Shown: in pieces, positions 8,444-17,360 of the stretch
Layout of the letters: every line of letters starts with the position of its first letter
How positions within the stretch are numbered: the first letter of the stretch is position 1
Source: Flavobacteriaceae bacterium
Lineage (GTDB): Bacteria > Bacteroidota > Bacteroidia > Flavobacteriales > Flavobacteriaceae
Assembly: GCA_024644745.1 (NCBI GenBank)
Contig: JAHEHF010000024.1
Span: 1 to 38,519, forward strand
Direction of reading: 5' to 3'
Length of the DNA stretch: 38,519 nt
Notes under the pieces: model-generated
The model's input: only the letters and a program-made list of their open reading frames with translations
Databases searched by the model: none
What the model was told of the DNA's origin: nothing
Position numbers and translations under genes: made by a program

Positions 8444-10402
8444 ATGACAAACCAAAAAAAGCATCCGGAACCAAAACGGGATCCGAAAAATAAGCCACAA
8501 TTGCCTTCGAACAGAGGGAAGGCCATATTGTGGTTCTATGCCCTGCTCGCTTTGATTCTTATTTTTTCACTATTCGCAAATTACGGTTCCAGGACAAAGG
8601 AAATCAGCTGGTTAGAATTTGACAGAAAAATGCTGAGCCAAAACGATGTTGAAAAAATTGTGGTTGTGAACCAGACAATCGCCAAGATTTATATCAAGGA
8701 GGATCGCTTGTCGGATCCTAAATACAGCGATCTTCAGGGTTTCTTTTTTCAATCAAAATCGGGTCCGCATTATTCAATTCAACTGGGCTCATTGGAGCGT
8801 TTTGAAAATAAGCTGGAAGAAGCACAAAAAGATTTTCCGAAAGAAGAAAGGATTCAGATTACCTATACGAATCAGGTCAATTGGATCAATTATGTTTCCT
8901 GGATCATCCCCATGGTCCTGATCATTTTTGTTTGGATGATTTTACTGGGCAGAATGGGAGGCAAAGGAGGTGCAAGCTCCATGTTCAATTTTACAAAATC
9001 AACCGCAAAACTAACGACCAGAGAAACAAAGAGCAAGATTACCTTTGATGATATTGCCGGATTAAAAGAAGCCAAAACAGAAATCATGGAGCTCGTCGAC
9101 TTCTTAAAAAATCCGGAGACCTATACCCGATTGGGCGCTAAAATACCCACAGGAATAATGTTGGTAGGTCCCCCCGGAACCGGAAAAACCCTGCTTGCCA
9201 AAGCCGTTGCCGGCGAGGCCCAGGTTCCGTTTTTTTTCCTGTCGGGATCAGAATTTGTGGAAATGTTCGTAGGTGTAGGGGCCTCGCGGGTAAGGGACCT
9301 TTTCAAACAGGCCAAGGCACAGGCCCCAAGTATAATTTTCATAGATGAGATCGATGCCGTGGGACGTGCGCGCAACCGAGCCAACTTCTTCCAGTCAAAT
9401 GACGAACGAGAGAACACCCTGAACCAGCTCCTGGCTGAACTTGACGGCTTTGGTGTCAATACGGGAGTGATCGTGCTTGCCGCAACAAACCGGGCCGACA
9501 TACTTGACAAGGCCCTGCTGCGTCCTGGCCGGTTCGACAGGCACATCTATCTGGAACTGCCAGACAAGCAAGAAAGAATTGAAATATTCAAAGTTCATTT
9601 GAGACCGATCAAAAAAGCGAAAGACATTGATGTGGAATTACTCGCCTCAATGTGTCCGGGATTTTCCGGTGCAGACATCGCGAACATTTGTAATGAAGCA
9701 GCATTGATCGCTGCCCGTCAGCACAAAAAGTTAGTCCATCAGTCTGATTTTATGAAGGCAAGGGACAGAATCGTTGGTGGGTTGGAAAGAAAAAACAGGA
9801 TCACATCACAGAAAGAAAAAGAGATCATTGCTTATCATGAGGCGGGTCATGCTGTTGTGAGCTGGTATTTAAAGCACGTGGCCTCCCTGGTCAAGGTTTC
9901 CATCATTCCCAGGGGAAAATCGCTGGGCTCGGCCTGGTACCTGCCTGAAGAAAGACAAATTGTAACCAAAAGTCAGTTCATAGATCAGATCTGCGCCTCT
10001 CTGGGGGGCAGGGTAGCGGAAGAAATCGTTTTTGAAGATATTTCTTCCGGGGCATTGGACGATCTTGAAAAAGTAACCAAACAGGCCTACAGCATGGTGG
10101 CCTATTTTGGATTGGATGAGGAGATCGGACCAATAAGCTTTTATGATTCCACAGGCAAAAACGAACAACTTCTGGTAAAACCCTACAGTGAAGACACGGC
10201 GAAAAAAATAGATAAGGAAGTGCGAGACCTTATCAATTCAGCTTACGAAAGAACCAGGGACATACTTGTTGAGCACAGAGATGAGCTTGAAAAATTAACG
10301 CGCTTACTGATAAAGCAGGAGGTTGTTGAAAAAGATGAGCTCGAGGATATTCTGGGTAAAAGAAACAACAAGAATGAAAAAGTTGCCTCTGAGAATTTAT
10401 AG
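8444..10402 (+). CDS. ftsH: ATP-dependent zinc metalloprotease FtsH
   Basis: This 652-residue membrane-anchored AAA+ protease degrades damaged membrane proteins and regulatory proteins at the inner membrane. From the ATG at 8444 the order is: basic Pro-rich N-terminus, transmembrane segment about residues 27-47, a periplasmic FtsH extracellular domain, second transmembrane segment about 149-168, and the AAA domain with Walker A GPPGTGKT at 242-249. Walker B FIDEIDAVGR and the second region of homology (ALLRPGRFDRHI) follow, then the M41 zinc motif HEAGH at 465-469. Length fits the family. The frame is open further upstream to a TTG at 8363, but the ATG gives a typical N-terminus and is preferred. 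No FtsH-typical neighbour is present. The 3' end lies close to a small coiled-coil gene, which may be co-transcribed. Confidence 0.95.
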   Translation: MTNQKKHPEPKRDPKNKPQLPSNRGKAILWFYALLALILIFSLFANYGSRTKEISWLEFDRKMLSQNDVEKIVVVNQTIAKIYIKEDRLSDPKYSDLQGFFFQSKSGPHYSIQLGSLERFENKLEEAQKDFPKEERIQITYTNQVNWINYVSWIIPMVLIIFVWMILLGRMGGKGGASSMFNFTKSTAKLTTRETKSKITFDDIAGLKEAKTEIMELVDFLKNPETYTRLGAKIPTGIMLVGPPGTGKTLLAKAVAGEAQVPFFFLSGSEFVEMFVGVGASRVRDLFKQAKAQAPSIIFIDEIDAVGRARNRANFFQSNDERENTLNQLLAELDGFGVNTGVIVLAATNRADILDKALLRPGRFDRHIYLELPDKQERIEIFKVHLRPIKKAKDIDVELLASMCPGFSGADIANICNEAALIAARQHKKLVHQSDFMKARDRIVGGLERKNRITSQKEKEIIAYHEAGHAVVSWYLKHVASLVKVSIIPRGKSLGSAWYLPEERQIVTKSQFIDQICASLGGRVAEEIVFEDISSGALDDLEKVTKQAYSMVAYFGLDEEIGPISFYDSTGKNEQLLVKPYSEDTAKKIDKEVRDLINSAYERTRDILVEHRDELEKLTRLLIKQEVVEKDELEDILGKRNNKNEKVASENL

Positions 10403-10442
10403 TGAAAAGGTAGACAATGAAATCAAATTAAAATTCAATATT

Positions 10443-10829
10443 ATGAATAAAGAAATCATTTATAACCCTGATCTGCATTTTGAACACGACACATGGATCA
10501 AAGAGATCGAATTTTGGGAAGACGAATTAAAAAGCTACCAGAACAGACTGGATGAACTTGTTGCAAGGTGGACCGATAATCAGGTTCTGGGACAGATCGA
10601 AAAATTTCAAAACAAATTCTTGATCCATGAAAAAGAGATGGATTCAGTAAAAAACCAGATCGCCATGCACGAGACGAACATGGCAGATCATTATCAGCAA
10701 AATGCAGATGTGCTCAATAAAAATCTGGTCAACAAACACCTGATGATCCGTGACAAGATGGAAACACAAAGAAACATGTATCAGGACCTGAAAAAGGAAT
10801 TTTTTAGATTCATGACCAGGTACATGTAG
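10443..10829 (+). CDS. Small coiled-coil protein of unknown function
   Basis: 128 residues from the ATG at 10443 (MNKEIIYNPDLHFEHDTW), 40 nt after the ftsH stop. The sequence is highly charged and helical with no signal peptide or membrane segment, and probably forms a coiled coil over most of its length (EIEFWEDELKSYQNRLDEL onward). In-frame alternatives are the ATG at 10374, which would overlap ftsH by 29 nt, and a TTG at 10323. The later ATG is favoured because the residues added upstream look unstructured and the overlap is long. I do not recognise a family. Its position suggests co-expression with ftsH, but a functional link is only inference. Confidence 0.7.
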   Translation: MNKEIIYNPDLHFEHDTWIKEIEFWEDELKSYQNRLDELVARWTDNQVLGQIEKFQNKFLIHEKEMDSVKNQIAMHETNMADHYQQNADVLNKNLVNKHLMIRDKMETQRNMYQDLKKEFFRFMTRYM

Positions 10830-10968
10830 GAATTGCTTCGCCTTTGTAATTTAACCTGATGCAAGGCATTCAGGGCTCTGATCATGAGCTCTCATGAAAA
10901 TAATAAACAGGTGTAAATTTATTTATGCCTGCTTATTTGCATTTTTTATCGAGTTTTAAGGGCATAAA

Positions 10969-12114
10969 TCATTCGCTTTGTTTCTCCAGTTCAATGAAGA
11001 ACAACCGCGACAAGGGAATCAGCATTAATCCTGAAAAAATAAAGAGAAGGAAGGCATATTTTAAATGGAACAGGTGTGCCAGATATCCAACCAGAGGAGG
11101 GCCGATCAGCATTCCAACGATCCCGTATGTCGAAATGATAGAAATGGCCATTCCGGGTGAATATTTTTTGGAACTTCCTGCCAGCGAAAAAGTCATCGGA
11201 AAAACTGCTGACACCCCGATACCGACCATTGAAAAGCCAAAAAGGGCGGGCCAAAAATAGGGAAACAAAATTGAGATCAAAATCCCTGCAGTAACAATAG
11301 ATGCCCCTAAAACATACATATTGCGCATTCCGATCTGTTCGATCAATCGGTCTGAATAAAACCTTGACAGGGCCATAAAAGTCATAAAGATCAGATAGCC
11401 CAGGGTAAATATCTCCTCATTTACCACCTCTTTAAAATATACACCGCTCCAGTCAAACATTCCCCCCTCACAAAGCGCTGCAAAAAAGATCATCAGGCCC
11501 AGGTATAAAATGAACTTATCAGGTTTTCCTAAAATCAGCTTATTGCCCACGGGAGCCCTGTCTTTTTGCAATAAATATCTATAGGAGAACGCTGCAGGAA
11601 CCAATGATAAAATGGCCACATATATAAAGTGTTCCCGCATTGGAATGTTCCATTTCACCATGAGTGTGGAAAGAAGTGCTCCAGCAAGTCCGCCAAAACT
11701 CCATAAACCGTGAAGCGAACCAATGATTTTCTTGGTATAATTCTTTTGCAGAACGAGTGATTGGGTATTTACAGAAATATTGGCAATTCTCATGTTAAAA
11801 GACAATAAAGCAACGGCTAAGACAAGGTGGGTGACCTCTGTCGCAAACCCTACCATAACAAGAGATAGCACAAAACATATAAAAGAGATGAACAAGGGGA
11901 TTCTGCTGTTAAATTTGGAGACCAGCCACCCCGAAACAGGAAGTCCTATCATTGAACTTACAGGCATGGCAAGCAGCAAGTTGCCAAGTTCTGCTTCATT
12001 GAAATCGAAATTAGATTTAATCGATGGAATTCTGGCCGCCCAGGAGGCAAAACAAAACCCAAGTAAAAAGAAAAAAATACTTAAAGAAACCCGCTGCGCA
12101 GCTACCTTTTTCAT
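10969..12114 (-). CDS. MFS transporter, YbjJ-like
   Basis: 381 residues with about 12 hydrophobic segments, typical of a compact major facilitator permease in the inner membrane. The N-terminus (SIFFFLLGFCFASWAARIP) and the following GNLLLAMPVSSMIGLPVSGW resemble the YbjJ/fucose-permease-like branch, including the basic loop after TM2 (SKFNSR). The substrate cannot be read from sequence. ATG at 12114 sits 18 nt downstream of a good Bacteroidota-type promoter (12133-12162), so the gene appears to be its own transcription unit, separated from the upstream esterase by a terminator. Confidence 0.8.
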   Translation of the reverse strand: MKKVAAQRVSLSIFFFLLGFCFASWAARIPSIKSNFDFNEAELGNLLLAMPVSSMIGLPVSGWLVSKFNSRIPLFISFICFVLSLVMVGFATEVTHLVLAVALLSFNMRIANISVNTQSLVLQKNYTKKIIGSLHGLWSFGGLAGALLSTLMVKWNIPMREHFIYVAILSLVPAAFSYRYLLQKDRAPVGNKLILGKPDKFILYLGLMIFFAALCEGGMFDWSGVYFKEVVNEEIFTLGYLIFMTFMALSRFYSDRLIEQIGMRNMYVLGASIVTAGILISILFPYFWPALFGFSMVGIGVSAVFPMTFSLAGSSKKYSPGMAISIISTYGIVGMLIGPPLVGYLAHLFHLKYAFLLFIFSGLMLIPLSRLFFIELEKQSE

Positions 12115-12132
12115 ATGCTCGATTTATAGCTG

Positions 12133-12162
12133 CAAATATCCGACCTATTTTGCAATTATCAA
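12133..12162 (-). promoter_or_regulatory. Candidate promoter of the MFS gene (TTG-N19-GATATTTG)
   Basis: On the minus strand TTG (12162-12160) is followed after 19 nt by GATATTTG (12140-12133), one mismatch from the Bacteroidota -7 element TAnnTTTG. A start site near 12126 would give a leader of about a dozen nucleotides before the ATG at 12114. The match is by eye and not experimentally supported. Confidence 0.4.
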
Positions 12163-12175
12163 GTTATTTTGAATG

Positions 12176-12209
12176 ATATTAAAAAAGCAGCAGCCATGGC
12201 TGCTGCTTT
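12176..12209 (-). terminator. Intrinsic terminator of the esterase gene
   Basis: A perfect 26 bp palindrome (12184-12209; core AGCAGCAGCCATGGCTGCT) is followed on the minus strand by a run of T (complement of 12181-12186). It lies about 30 nt after the esterase stop and before the MFS promoter, as expected for a rho-independent terminator. Confidence 0.8.
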
Positions 12210-12236
12210 CTAAATTTTGAATTTGGTAGGCAGGTA

Positions 12237-13349
12237 TCAATCCATTTTGTTTGAACAAAAGGCCAGTGAAATCTCCAACCTTGAGTAGAGCCTGTTGAAA
12301 TGCCCACCTTCAAAAGTCTCAAAAGTGTGTTCAATACCCAGAGCATTCATTTTAGCCTCAAATGCCTGTACCATGGCCATCATTCCTAATTCGTCCTGGT
12401 TACCGCAGTCAATATAAATACCATTCAGGGTTCTTATTTGTGCCTGATGCTGCTCCATGAGGTTAAAAGTACATTGTTTAATCCAGCGATTCCTGACTTC
12501 GGCGATGACCTCACCGGATGGAAATTCAAAAGGCAAATCGACCATGAACGGAGGATTGTTCAAATTTGGGGACCAGGCTGAACTCATGGCATAAACTGCG
12601 CTGGTAATAAATTTGTCGGGATCCGGACCATTGAATCCATCTGGATTTTCCGCAACAAGGAGTTCGCCGTTCATCAATATTCCATCGAGGTATAGTAAAC
12701 CGCTGTGGCCAGCAACTACCCCAAATTTTCCAGGATATAGCATGCCAAATTTTACTGCGGCATAGGCCCCTTGTGAAAATCCGATCAGGGCCCTTCCGTT
12801 CTTATTGGAAAGGGTTTTATAATTGCTATCCACAAATTTTACCAAATCATTGACGATATAATCTTCAAAGCGTCCGTTAAGGCTTGAATTCGAATAAAAA
12901 CTAAACCCAAAATTCTCGTTCATCGCATTGGGCATAACAATGATCATGGGGTCAATTTTCCCTGAATCAATGAGTCCGTCTATCCAGCTTTTGAATCCTT
13001 CTTCCGGAAAATCGGGATAGGTTTGGAACGGGCTTGTACCCCCTATCCAGGGATCCCATGCTGATTTTGAAACGAATGCATTTTCAGAAAATGGTAATCC
13101 ATGCAAAAGATAAACTACCGGATAGGATGCACTGCCGTCAGGGTCATAATCCTTTGGTGTATAGACCTGCACTTTTCTCAGCTCTGAATTTCCCATTGGG
13201 TTATTCATCATAGAGGTGCTGGTAAACTCTTTCACCTCCAGCTTGCTCAAAAATACAGGATCAACAACATCATCATCATCATCGCAAGCGTAAAATAGCG
13301 TCATTGCCAGAAACAATCCGATAAGGAGCTTTCCTGTTTTTTTCATCAT
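12237..13349 (-). CDS. Esterase-D-like alpha/beta hydrolase lipoprotein
   Basis: 370 residues. The N-terminus MMKKTGKLLIGLFLAMTLFYAC is a lipoprotein signal with the lipidated Cys at 22, followed at once by a run of five Asp. Such acidic residues after the Cys resemble the lipoprotein export signal of Bacteroidota, so surface exposure is plausible. The catalytic domain carries the nucleophile elbow GFSQG with Ser192, an upstream HG oxyanion motif (YLLHGLPFSE), a likely acid in DCGNQDELG and His350 in GGHFNR. This is the layout of the putative esterase family that includes feruloyl and acetylxylan esterases. The substrate is unknown. It is transcribed alone, with a terminator just downstream. 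A second Met at codon 2 is an equally possible start. Confidence 0.8.
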   Translation of the reverse strand: MMKKTGKLLIGLFLAMTLFYACDDDDDVVDPVFLSKLEVKEFTSTSMMNNPMGNSELRKVQVYTPKDYDPDGSASYPVVYLLHGLPFSENAFVSKSAWDPWIGGTSPFQTYPDFPEEGFKSWIDGLIDSGKIDPMIIVMPNAMNENFGFSFYSNSSLNGRFEDYIVNDLVKFVDSNYKTLSNKNGRALIGFSQGAYAAVKFGMLYPGKFGVVAGHSGLLYLDGILMNGELLVAENPDGFNGPDPDKFITSAVYAMSSAWSPNLNNPPFMVDLPFEFPSGEVIAEVRNRWIKQCTFNLMEQHQAQIRTLNGIYIDCGNQDELGMMAMVQAFEAKMNALGIEHTFETFEGGHFNRLYSRLEISLAFCSNKMD

Positions 13350-13547
13350 ATTGGAATTTAAAATTCAAATAAAAGTATTCAAAACCCCTTTTTTATGCTA
13401 TGATTCCAGTCAAGGGAAAGCTTGATTTTAATCAACAAGGATAAGTAAAAATGAGTTTTTCCTTATCGCAATATTTTCATCTCGTTAAGATTACAGACCA
13501 CAGAGGGCATCCGTCTGACGCAATAAGCACCAAGACTTAAGAAACCC

Positions 13548-13742
13548 TCAGCCCTCATATTCAAAGATCTCTTCTATAGGAAGGTTAAAGAGATTTGAAA
13601 TACGAAAGGCTGTTGGCAAACTTGGGTCAAATTTTTCCTTTTCAATGGCATTGATGGTTTGGCGTGACACCCCAATGATCACAGAGAGCTCCTCCTGTGT
13701 CAGATTTTTCTCGGCACGTAAAACTTTGATCCTGTTTTTCAT
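13548..13742 (-). CDS. XRE-family helix-turn-helix regulator
   Basis: 64 residues, essentially a single HTH_3 domain: MKNRIKVLRAEKNLTQEELS, recognition helix around SRQTINAIEKEKFDPSLPTA, and the short tail IEEIFEYEG. This form is typical of small transcription factors encoded with an integral membrane partner. Its ATG overlaps the stop of the upstream membrane-protein gene by 4 nt (13739-13742), so the two are translationally coupled. An inverted repeat overlapping the operon promoter is a candidate site for autoregulation. Confidence 0.88.
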   Translation of the reverse strand: MKNRIKVLRAEKNLTQEELSVIIGVSRQTINAIEKEKFDPSLPTAFRISNLFNLPIEEIFEYEG

Positions 13743-14131
13743 TGGTACTTTTTGTTATTAACTGCTATACTTGTCATGTAGGTCAGTCCTATGAAAATGA
13801 CCAAAAACCCAATCTCTGCATCCATTGAGATCAAGTTCGTTGAATCCAGCAAACTGTAAGAGAGCCCAACAACCACTGCCAGCCCAAGGGTCAGGCCCAT
13901 GGATTCAAGCTGGATCTTCTTTTCAAGTTCGTCCCCTTCCATGATCAGCTTGCGGTTGGTTAAAATCATTCCAATACCAATGGCAAGATTGATCGTAATG
14001 GCTATAATGGTGAGGAGGGTATTGCCATCCCACAAAAATTTCGGGCCAAAGGATGCTACAGCCATTGAAAGGGTCCATAGCATTGTCCAGAATGCCAATT
14101 GTTTTAGTCTTTTTTTCTTAAGTTCTTTCAT
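13739..14131 (-). CDS. Four-span membrane protein, partner of the XRE regulator
   Basis: 130 residues with a basic N-terminus (MKELKKKRLKQ) and about four hydrophobic segments. A charged loop EGDELEKKIQLESM lies between spans two and three. It resembles the small uncharacterised membrane proteins that precede compact XRE regulators in many bacteria. Being first in the operon and overlapping the regulator gene by 4 nt, it may sense a membrane or envelope cue or modulate the regulator; this is inferred from context only. Confidence 0.7.
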   Translation of the reverse strand: MKELKKKRLKQLAFWTMLWTLSMAVASFGPKFLWDGNTLLTIIAITINLAIGIGMILTNRKLIMEGDELEKKIQLESMGLTLGLAVVVGLSYSLLDSTNLISMDAEIGFLVIFIGLTYMTSIAVNNKKYQ

Positions 14132-14169
14132 TTTTAATTGTAATTAAGATTTTACTTTATGTCATGTTT

Positions 14170-14207
14170 ACTTGACAAATGTACATAAAATTTTATAAAT
14201 GTCAAGT
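14170..14207 (-). promoter_or_regulatory. Promoter with overlapping inverted-repeat operator of the membrane protein/XRE operon
   Basis: On the minus strand TTG (14205-14203) is followed after exactly 19 nt by TACATTTG (14183-14176), a full match to the Bacteroidota TTG/TAnnTTTG promoter. Two perfect 8 bp inverted arms, ACTTGACA (14170-14177) and TGTCAAGT (14200-14207), overlap the -7 and -33 elements. A start site near 14169 leaves a leader of about 38 nt. The geometry suits repression by the XRE protein encoded in the operon. Confidence 0.6.
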
Positions 14208-14382
14208 CTTATTTACATTTATCAGAAAAAAAATAGAAAAAACACCTGGTTTTTGCTTCAAAACAATGTGAGGCATTTCATTGACATGAATGCACAAGAT
14301 GCAATTTGATGAGTTAACATCAAAGAATATAAGATGCAAGAACAGGAGCATCTGCCTAAAGGTCACTTTTCAAATTTCCAGA

Positions 14383-16593
14383 CTAACCCAGCACCTTCAT
14401 TTCATTGATAAAAGGCTGGTTGTAATAACGTTTGCCCGTTGCCTTATACAAAGCATTAGCAACCGCACCCATGATTGGCGGGAACGGAGGTTCGCCCAAA
14501 CCTGTCGGATCAATTTCATTTTGAACAAAATGCACCTCAATATCTTTTGGGGCTTCACTGTGTCTGATGAGTCGGTACTTGTCAAAATTGTTTTGCTCGG
14601 GAGCTCCTTCCTTCACTGTTAATTCACTGTACATGGCATGTCCTATACCATCTACAATTCCACCTTCCGCTAAATTAACGGCTGCATCAGGATTTACCAC
14701 GATACCACAGTCGATGGCACAATATACCTTGTCGACAACAGGAGATCCATCTTTTACAACCATGTCCAAAATCTGGGCCACATAACTGTTGTGACAATAA
14801 TAGGCTGATACACCCCGATGCTTGTTGCCCTGCTCAGAACCCCAACCGGATTTATCTCTGACCAGTTCAAGCACTCCGGCGTAGCGTTCAGCTTCATAAT
14901 CATTATTTTCTCCCACAGGTTCCTTTCTGGCCCTTTCCAGAAGCTCTAAACGGAAATCAATCGGATCTTTGCCCATTTCCTCAGCAACTTCATCGAGGAA
15001 AGACTGTTCAGCCCCTGCAATGAAATTGGATCTGGGTGCTCTAAAGGCTCCGACACTAATATTGGATCCTGCAGACCATCCTTCCGCAAGATAGTTGTCA
15101 ATCGCCCCCGCAGGAAAGCGGTTTGCAAAAAGAGGGCTTTCAGGTATTCCTCCAGCCTTCACGTGAAATGCAATCAACTGATTGTTCTCATCAAGCGCGG
15201 CACGATAAGTAGCCAGATATGCCGGACGATAAATGCCAAATGTCATGTCATCCTCTCTTTTGTATATCAATTTTACCGGTGCCTGTACTTTTTTTGAAAT
15301 TACCGCGGCTTCCACCAAAAAGTGTCCATAGAGCCTTCTACCGAAACCTCCTCCCATTCTCGTCATCTCAATATCCACTTTTTCCAAAGGCAAGCCCAAA
15401 CGGGAAGCTACTGTTTTCTCCATGAATTCAGGGGTTTGAACCGGTCCTGCAAGTGATGCGCTATCCGCTGTCACATTTGCATAAAAATTCATGGGCTCCA
15501 TGGTATTATGTGCCAAAAACGGACAACTGTAGGTTCTTTCAATAATTTTTGATGCTTTCTCAAATGCCGCCTCAGGATTACCATCCTTTCTTTTCGTCTC
15601 AGCGGGTTTGGATTCCATTTCACGCATCAATTCTTTATGCCCCGTAGTATTTTCAAGTCCTGACCCTTTATCGCTGCTGTCGGCCAGCATCCATTCTAAT
15701 CTTAATGCTTCCTTGGCCTTCATTACTTCCCAGGTCGTGTTTCCAACGACAGCTACCATATCAGGATAGGTCGAGGTGTCTGACCATTGCAACTGATAAT
15801 CTTCATTATATGTATTGATGCGGAACACGTCTTTGATACCCGGCATGGCCTTGGCCCCAGCAGCATCAAAAGACTTTAATTTCATTCCAAAAGCCGGTGG
15901 GTGAGCGATCATGGCAATCAACATCCCATCTGTCTGATAATCCAGGCCATACAATGGCTGACCTGTTACTATTTTTTTTGCATCTACATTTTTTCTCGAG
16001 GTTCCGATGATCTTATAGTCTTTAATTTCCTTAAGAGCCACTTCCTCCGGAACCGGTATGTTGGCTGCTGCGGATGCCATTTCACCAAAACCTGCCGACT
16101 TACCACTGCTTTCGTGCATTAAGACCCCTGCATCGGTGGTAATTTCTTCTGCCGGTACCTGCCAGGCCTGAGCTGCTGCCTCTTTCAGCATGTGCCGCGC
16201 TGATGCTCCTGCCATGCGCAGTGCATCCCAGCCTTGACGGATAGACTGGCTTCCCCCTGCCAACTGGCGGGTAAAAAGATCCGTATTCAACGGAGCCTGT
16301 TCCACAATGACATCCTCCCATGCTGTGTCGAGTTCCTCGGCGACGATCATGGGCATAGAAGTTTTGACATTCTGACCAATTTCAGGATTGGGTGACATGA
16401 TCGTGACCAAACCATTTTCGCCTATCTTGATGTAGGCATTGATATCGAACCATTCCTTCGGCATGTTCTTTATCTGCTCCGGACTTGGTTTACAGGACGC
16501 AATCCAACTGAATCCTATCATCATACCTCCGCCGGCAAGGGCCGTGCATTTCAAAAAAGAGCGTCTTCCGTATGTTGTTTTTACAAGTGTCAT
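14383..16593 (-). CDS. Molybdopterin-binding subunit of an IorB-type aldehyde/N-heterocycle oxidoreductase
   Basis: 736 residues of the xanthine oxidase family large subunit, isoquinoline 1-oxidoreductase beta (IorB) type. The N-terminus has a twin-arginine signal (YGRRSFLKCTALAGGG, Arg10-Arg11), so the cofactor-loaded enzyme is exported folded to the periplasm. Family motifs include GGGFGRR (414-420) in the molybdopterin-binding part and GLGEP with the presumed catalytic Glu701. The small 2Fe-2S subunit gene lies 55 nt upstream in the same direction. No FAD subunit is encoded, as in Ior-type enzymes, which pass electrons to a cytochrome or quinone instead. The substrate is undetermined; aldehydes or N-heterocycles are typical. 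No XdhC-like maturation gene is in the window. Confidence 0.88.
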   Translation of the reverse strand: MTLVKTTYGRRSFLKCTALAGGGMMIGFSWIASCKPSPEQIKNMPKEWFDINAYIKIGENGLVTIMSPNPEIGQNVKTSMPMIVAEELDTAWEDVIVEQAPLNTDLFTRQLAGGSQSIRQGWDALRMAGASARHMLKEAAAQAWQVPAEEITTDAGVLMHESSGKSAGFGEMASAAANIPVPEEVALKEIKDYKIIGTSRKNVDAKKIVTGQPLYGLDYQTDGMLIAMIAHPPAFGMKLKSFDAAGAKAMPGIKDVFRINTYNEDYQLQWSDTSTYPDMVAVVGNTTWEVMKAKEALRLEWMLADSSDKGSGLENTTGHKELMREMESKPAETKRKDGNPEAAFEKASKIIERTYSCPFLAHNTMEPMNFYANVTADSASLAGPVQTPEFMEKTVASRLGLPLEKVDIEMTRMGGGFGRRLYGHFLVEAAVISKKVQAPVKLIYKREDDMTFGIYRPAYLATYRAALDENNQLIAFHVKAGGIPESPLFANRFPAGAIDNYLAEGWSAGSNISVGAFRAPRSNFIAGAEQSFLDEVAEEMGKDPIDFRLELLERARKEPVGENNDYEAERYAGVLELVRDKSGWGSEQGNKHRGVSAYYCHNSYVAQILDMVVKDGSPVVDKVYCAIDCGIVVNPDAAVNLAEGGIVDGIGHAMYSELTVKEGAPEQNNFDKYRLIRHSEAPKDIEVHFVQNEIDPTGLGEPPFPPIMGAVANALYKATGKRYYNQPFINEMKVLG

Positions 16594-16648
16594 TTTGGTT
16601 TATGTTTTAATATTGATAGAAGTTCATGCTAAGGCCAGTAATGCTGCA

Positions 16649-17113
16649 TTACGCATTTTTCATATTGGCAGCAGTCTTGATTGCCTTCTTGATTCTGGTG
16701 TAGGTACCGCAGCGGCATATATTACCGTCCATCACTGCCTCAATCTCTTCATCACTCGGATTAGGATTGTTGTTTAATAAGGCGCTTGCATTCATGATCT
16801 GTCCTGACTGGCAGTAGCCGCATTGGTAAACATCGTGTTCCATCCATGCTTTTTGAACCGGGTGATCTCCGTTTTCTGACAAACCTTCGATGGTAGTGAT
16901 TTCCTGATTACCGATGGCCGATACAGGCATTGTACAGGAGCGTACTGCCATACCCCCTAAATGAATCGTGCAGCTGCCGCACTGGGCTATTCCACAGCCG
17001 TATTTGGTGCCTACCAATTTCAGATGATCCCGGAGTACCCACAATATCGGGGTGGCAGGATCAACATCCACTTCTTGCTTTTTTCCGTTGACGTTTAAGT
17101 TATAGATTGCCAT
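16649..17113 (-). CDS. 2Fe-2S subunit of the IorAB-type molybdenum hydroxylase
   Basis: 154 residues, the usual length for IorA-like small subunits. The plant-ferredoxin-type cluster uses Cys40, Cys45, Cys48 and Cys60 ([12 protein letters not shown]). The second cluster domain uses Cys98, Cys101, Cys133 and Cys135 (QCGYCQSGQ and NICRCGTY). It moves electrons from the molybdenum centre of the large subunit encoded immediately downstream. It has no signal peptide and would be co-exported with its Tat-targeted partner. The two genes form an operon. Confidence 0.92.
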   Translation of the reverse strand: MAIYNLNVNGKKQEVDVDPATPILWVLRDHLKLVGTKYGCGIAQCGSCTIHLGGMAVRSCTMPVSAIGNQEITTIEGLSENGDHPVQKAWMEHDVYQCGYCQSGQIMNASALLNNNPNPSDEEIEAVMDGNICRCGTYTRIKKAIKTAANMKNA

Positions 17114-17202
17114 GATTTAAAATTTTAACTAAAATAAAAAAAATGAATAAATAATATTCGTAAAAATCGATCAGGTTTATTGGTTTTATCCACAAACAGA
17201 AT

Positions 17203-17230
17203 AAAAAAACCGGAAGTATCCGGTTTTTTT
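17203..17230 (-). terminator. Terminator downstream of dps
   Basis: Perfect 12 bp stem (AAAAAAACCGGA at 17203-17214, TCCGGTTTTTTT at 17219-17230) with the loop AGTA. It lies about 130 nt after the dps stop and before the iorA start. The A and T tracts make it able to act on either strand, but position implies service to dps. Confidence 0.8.
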
Positions 17231-17360
17231 AACTTTGAGTAATATCATGCATCCGAAAATGGTGATGTTACAGCTCTATTATTGGCTTTACAAAAGACTT
17301 TCTGTTCTTTTAAATTTCGCATGAAGACCTACTCGCTGATTTCGGTTTCTGTTTTCCTTT

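Noticed and set aside
9121-9546. 141-codon ORF antisense to ftsH
   Set aside because: It is opposite the AAA domain; the composition is that of a reverse-strand shadow.
13266-13285. Run of GAT codons as a phase-variable repeat in the esterase
   Set aside because: It is a short trinucleotide run; changes would only alter the number of Asp and not shift the frame.
13548-14131. Membrane protein/XRE pair as a toxin-antitoxin system
   Set aside because: The membrane partner is a four-span protein unlike known toxins, and gene order and domain match small sensor-regulator pairs.
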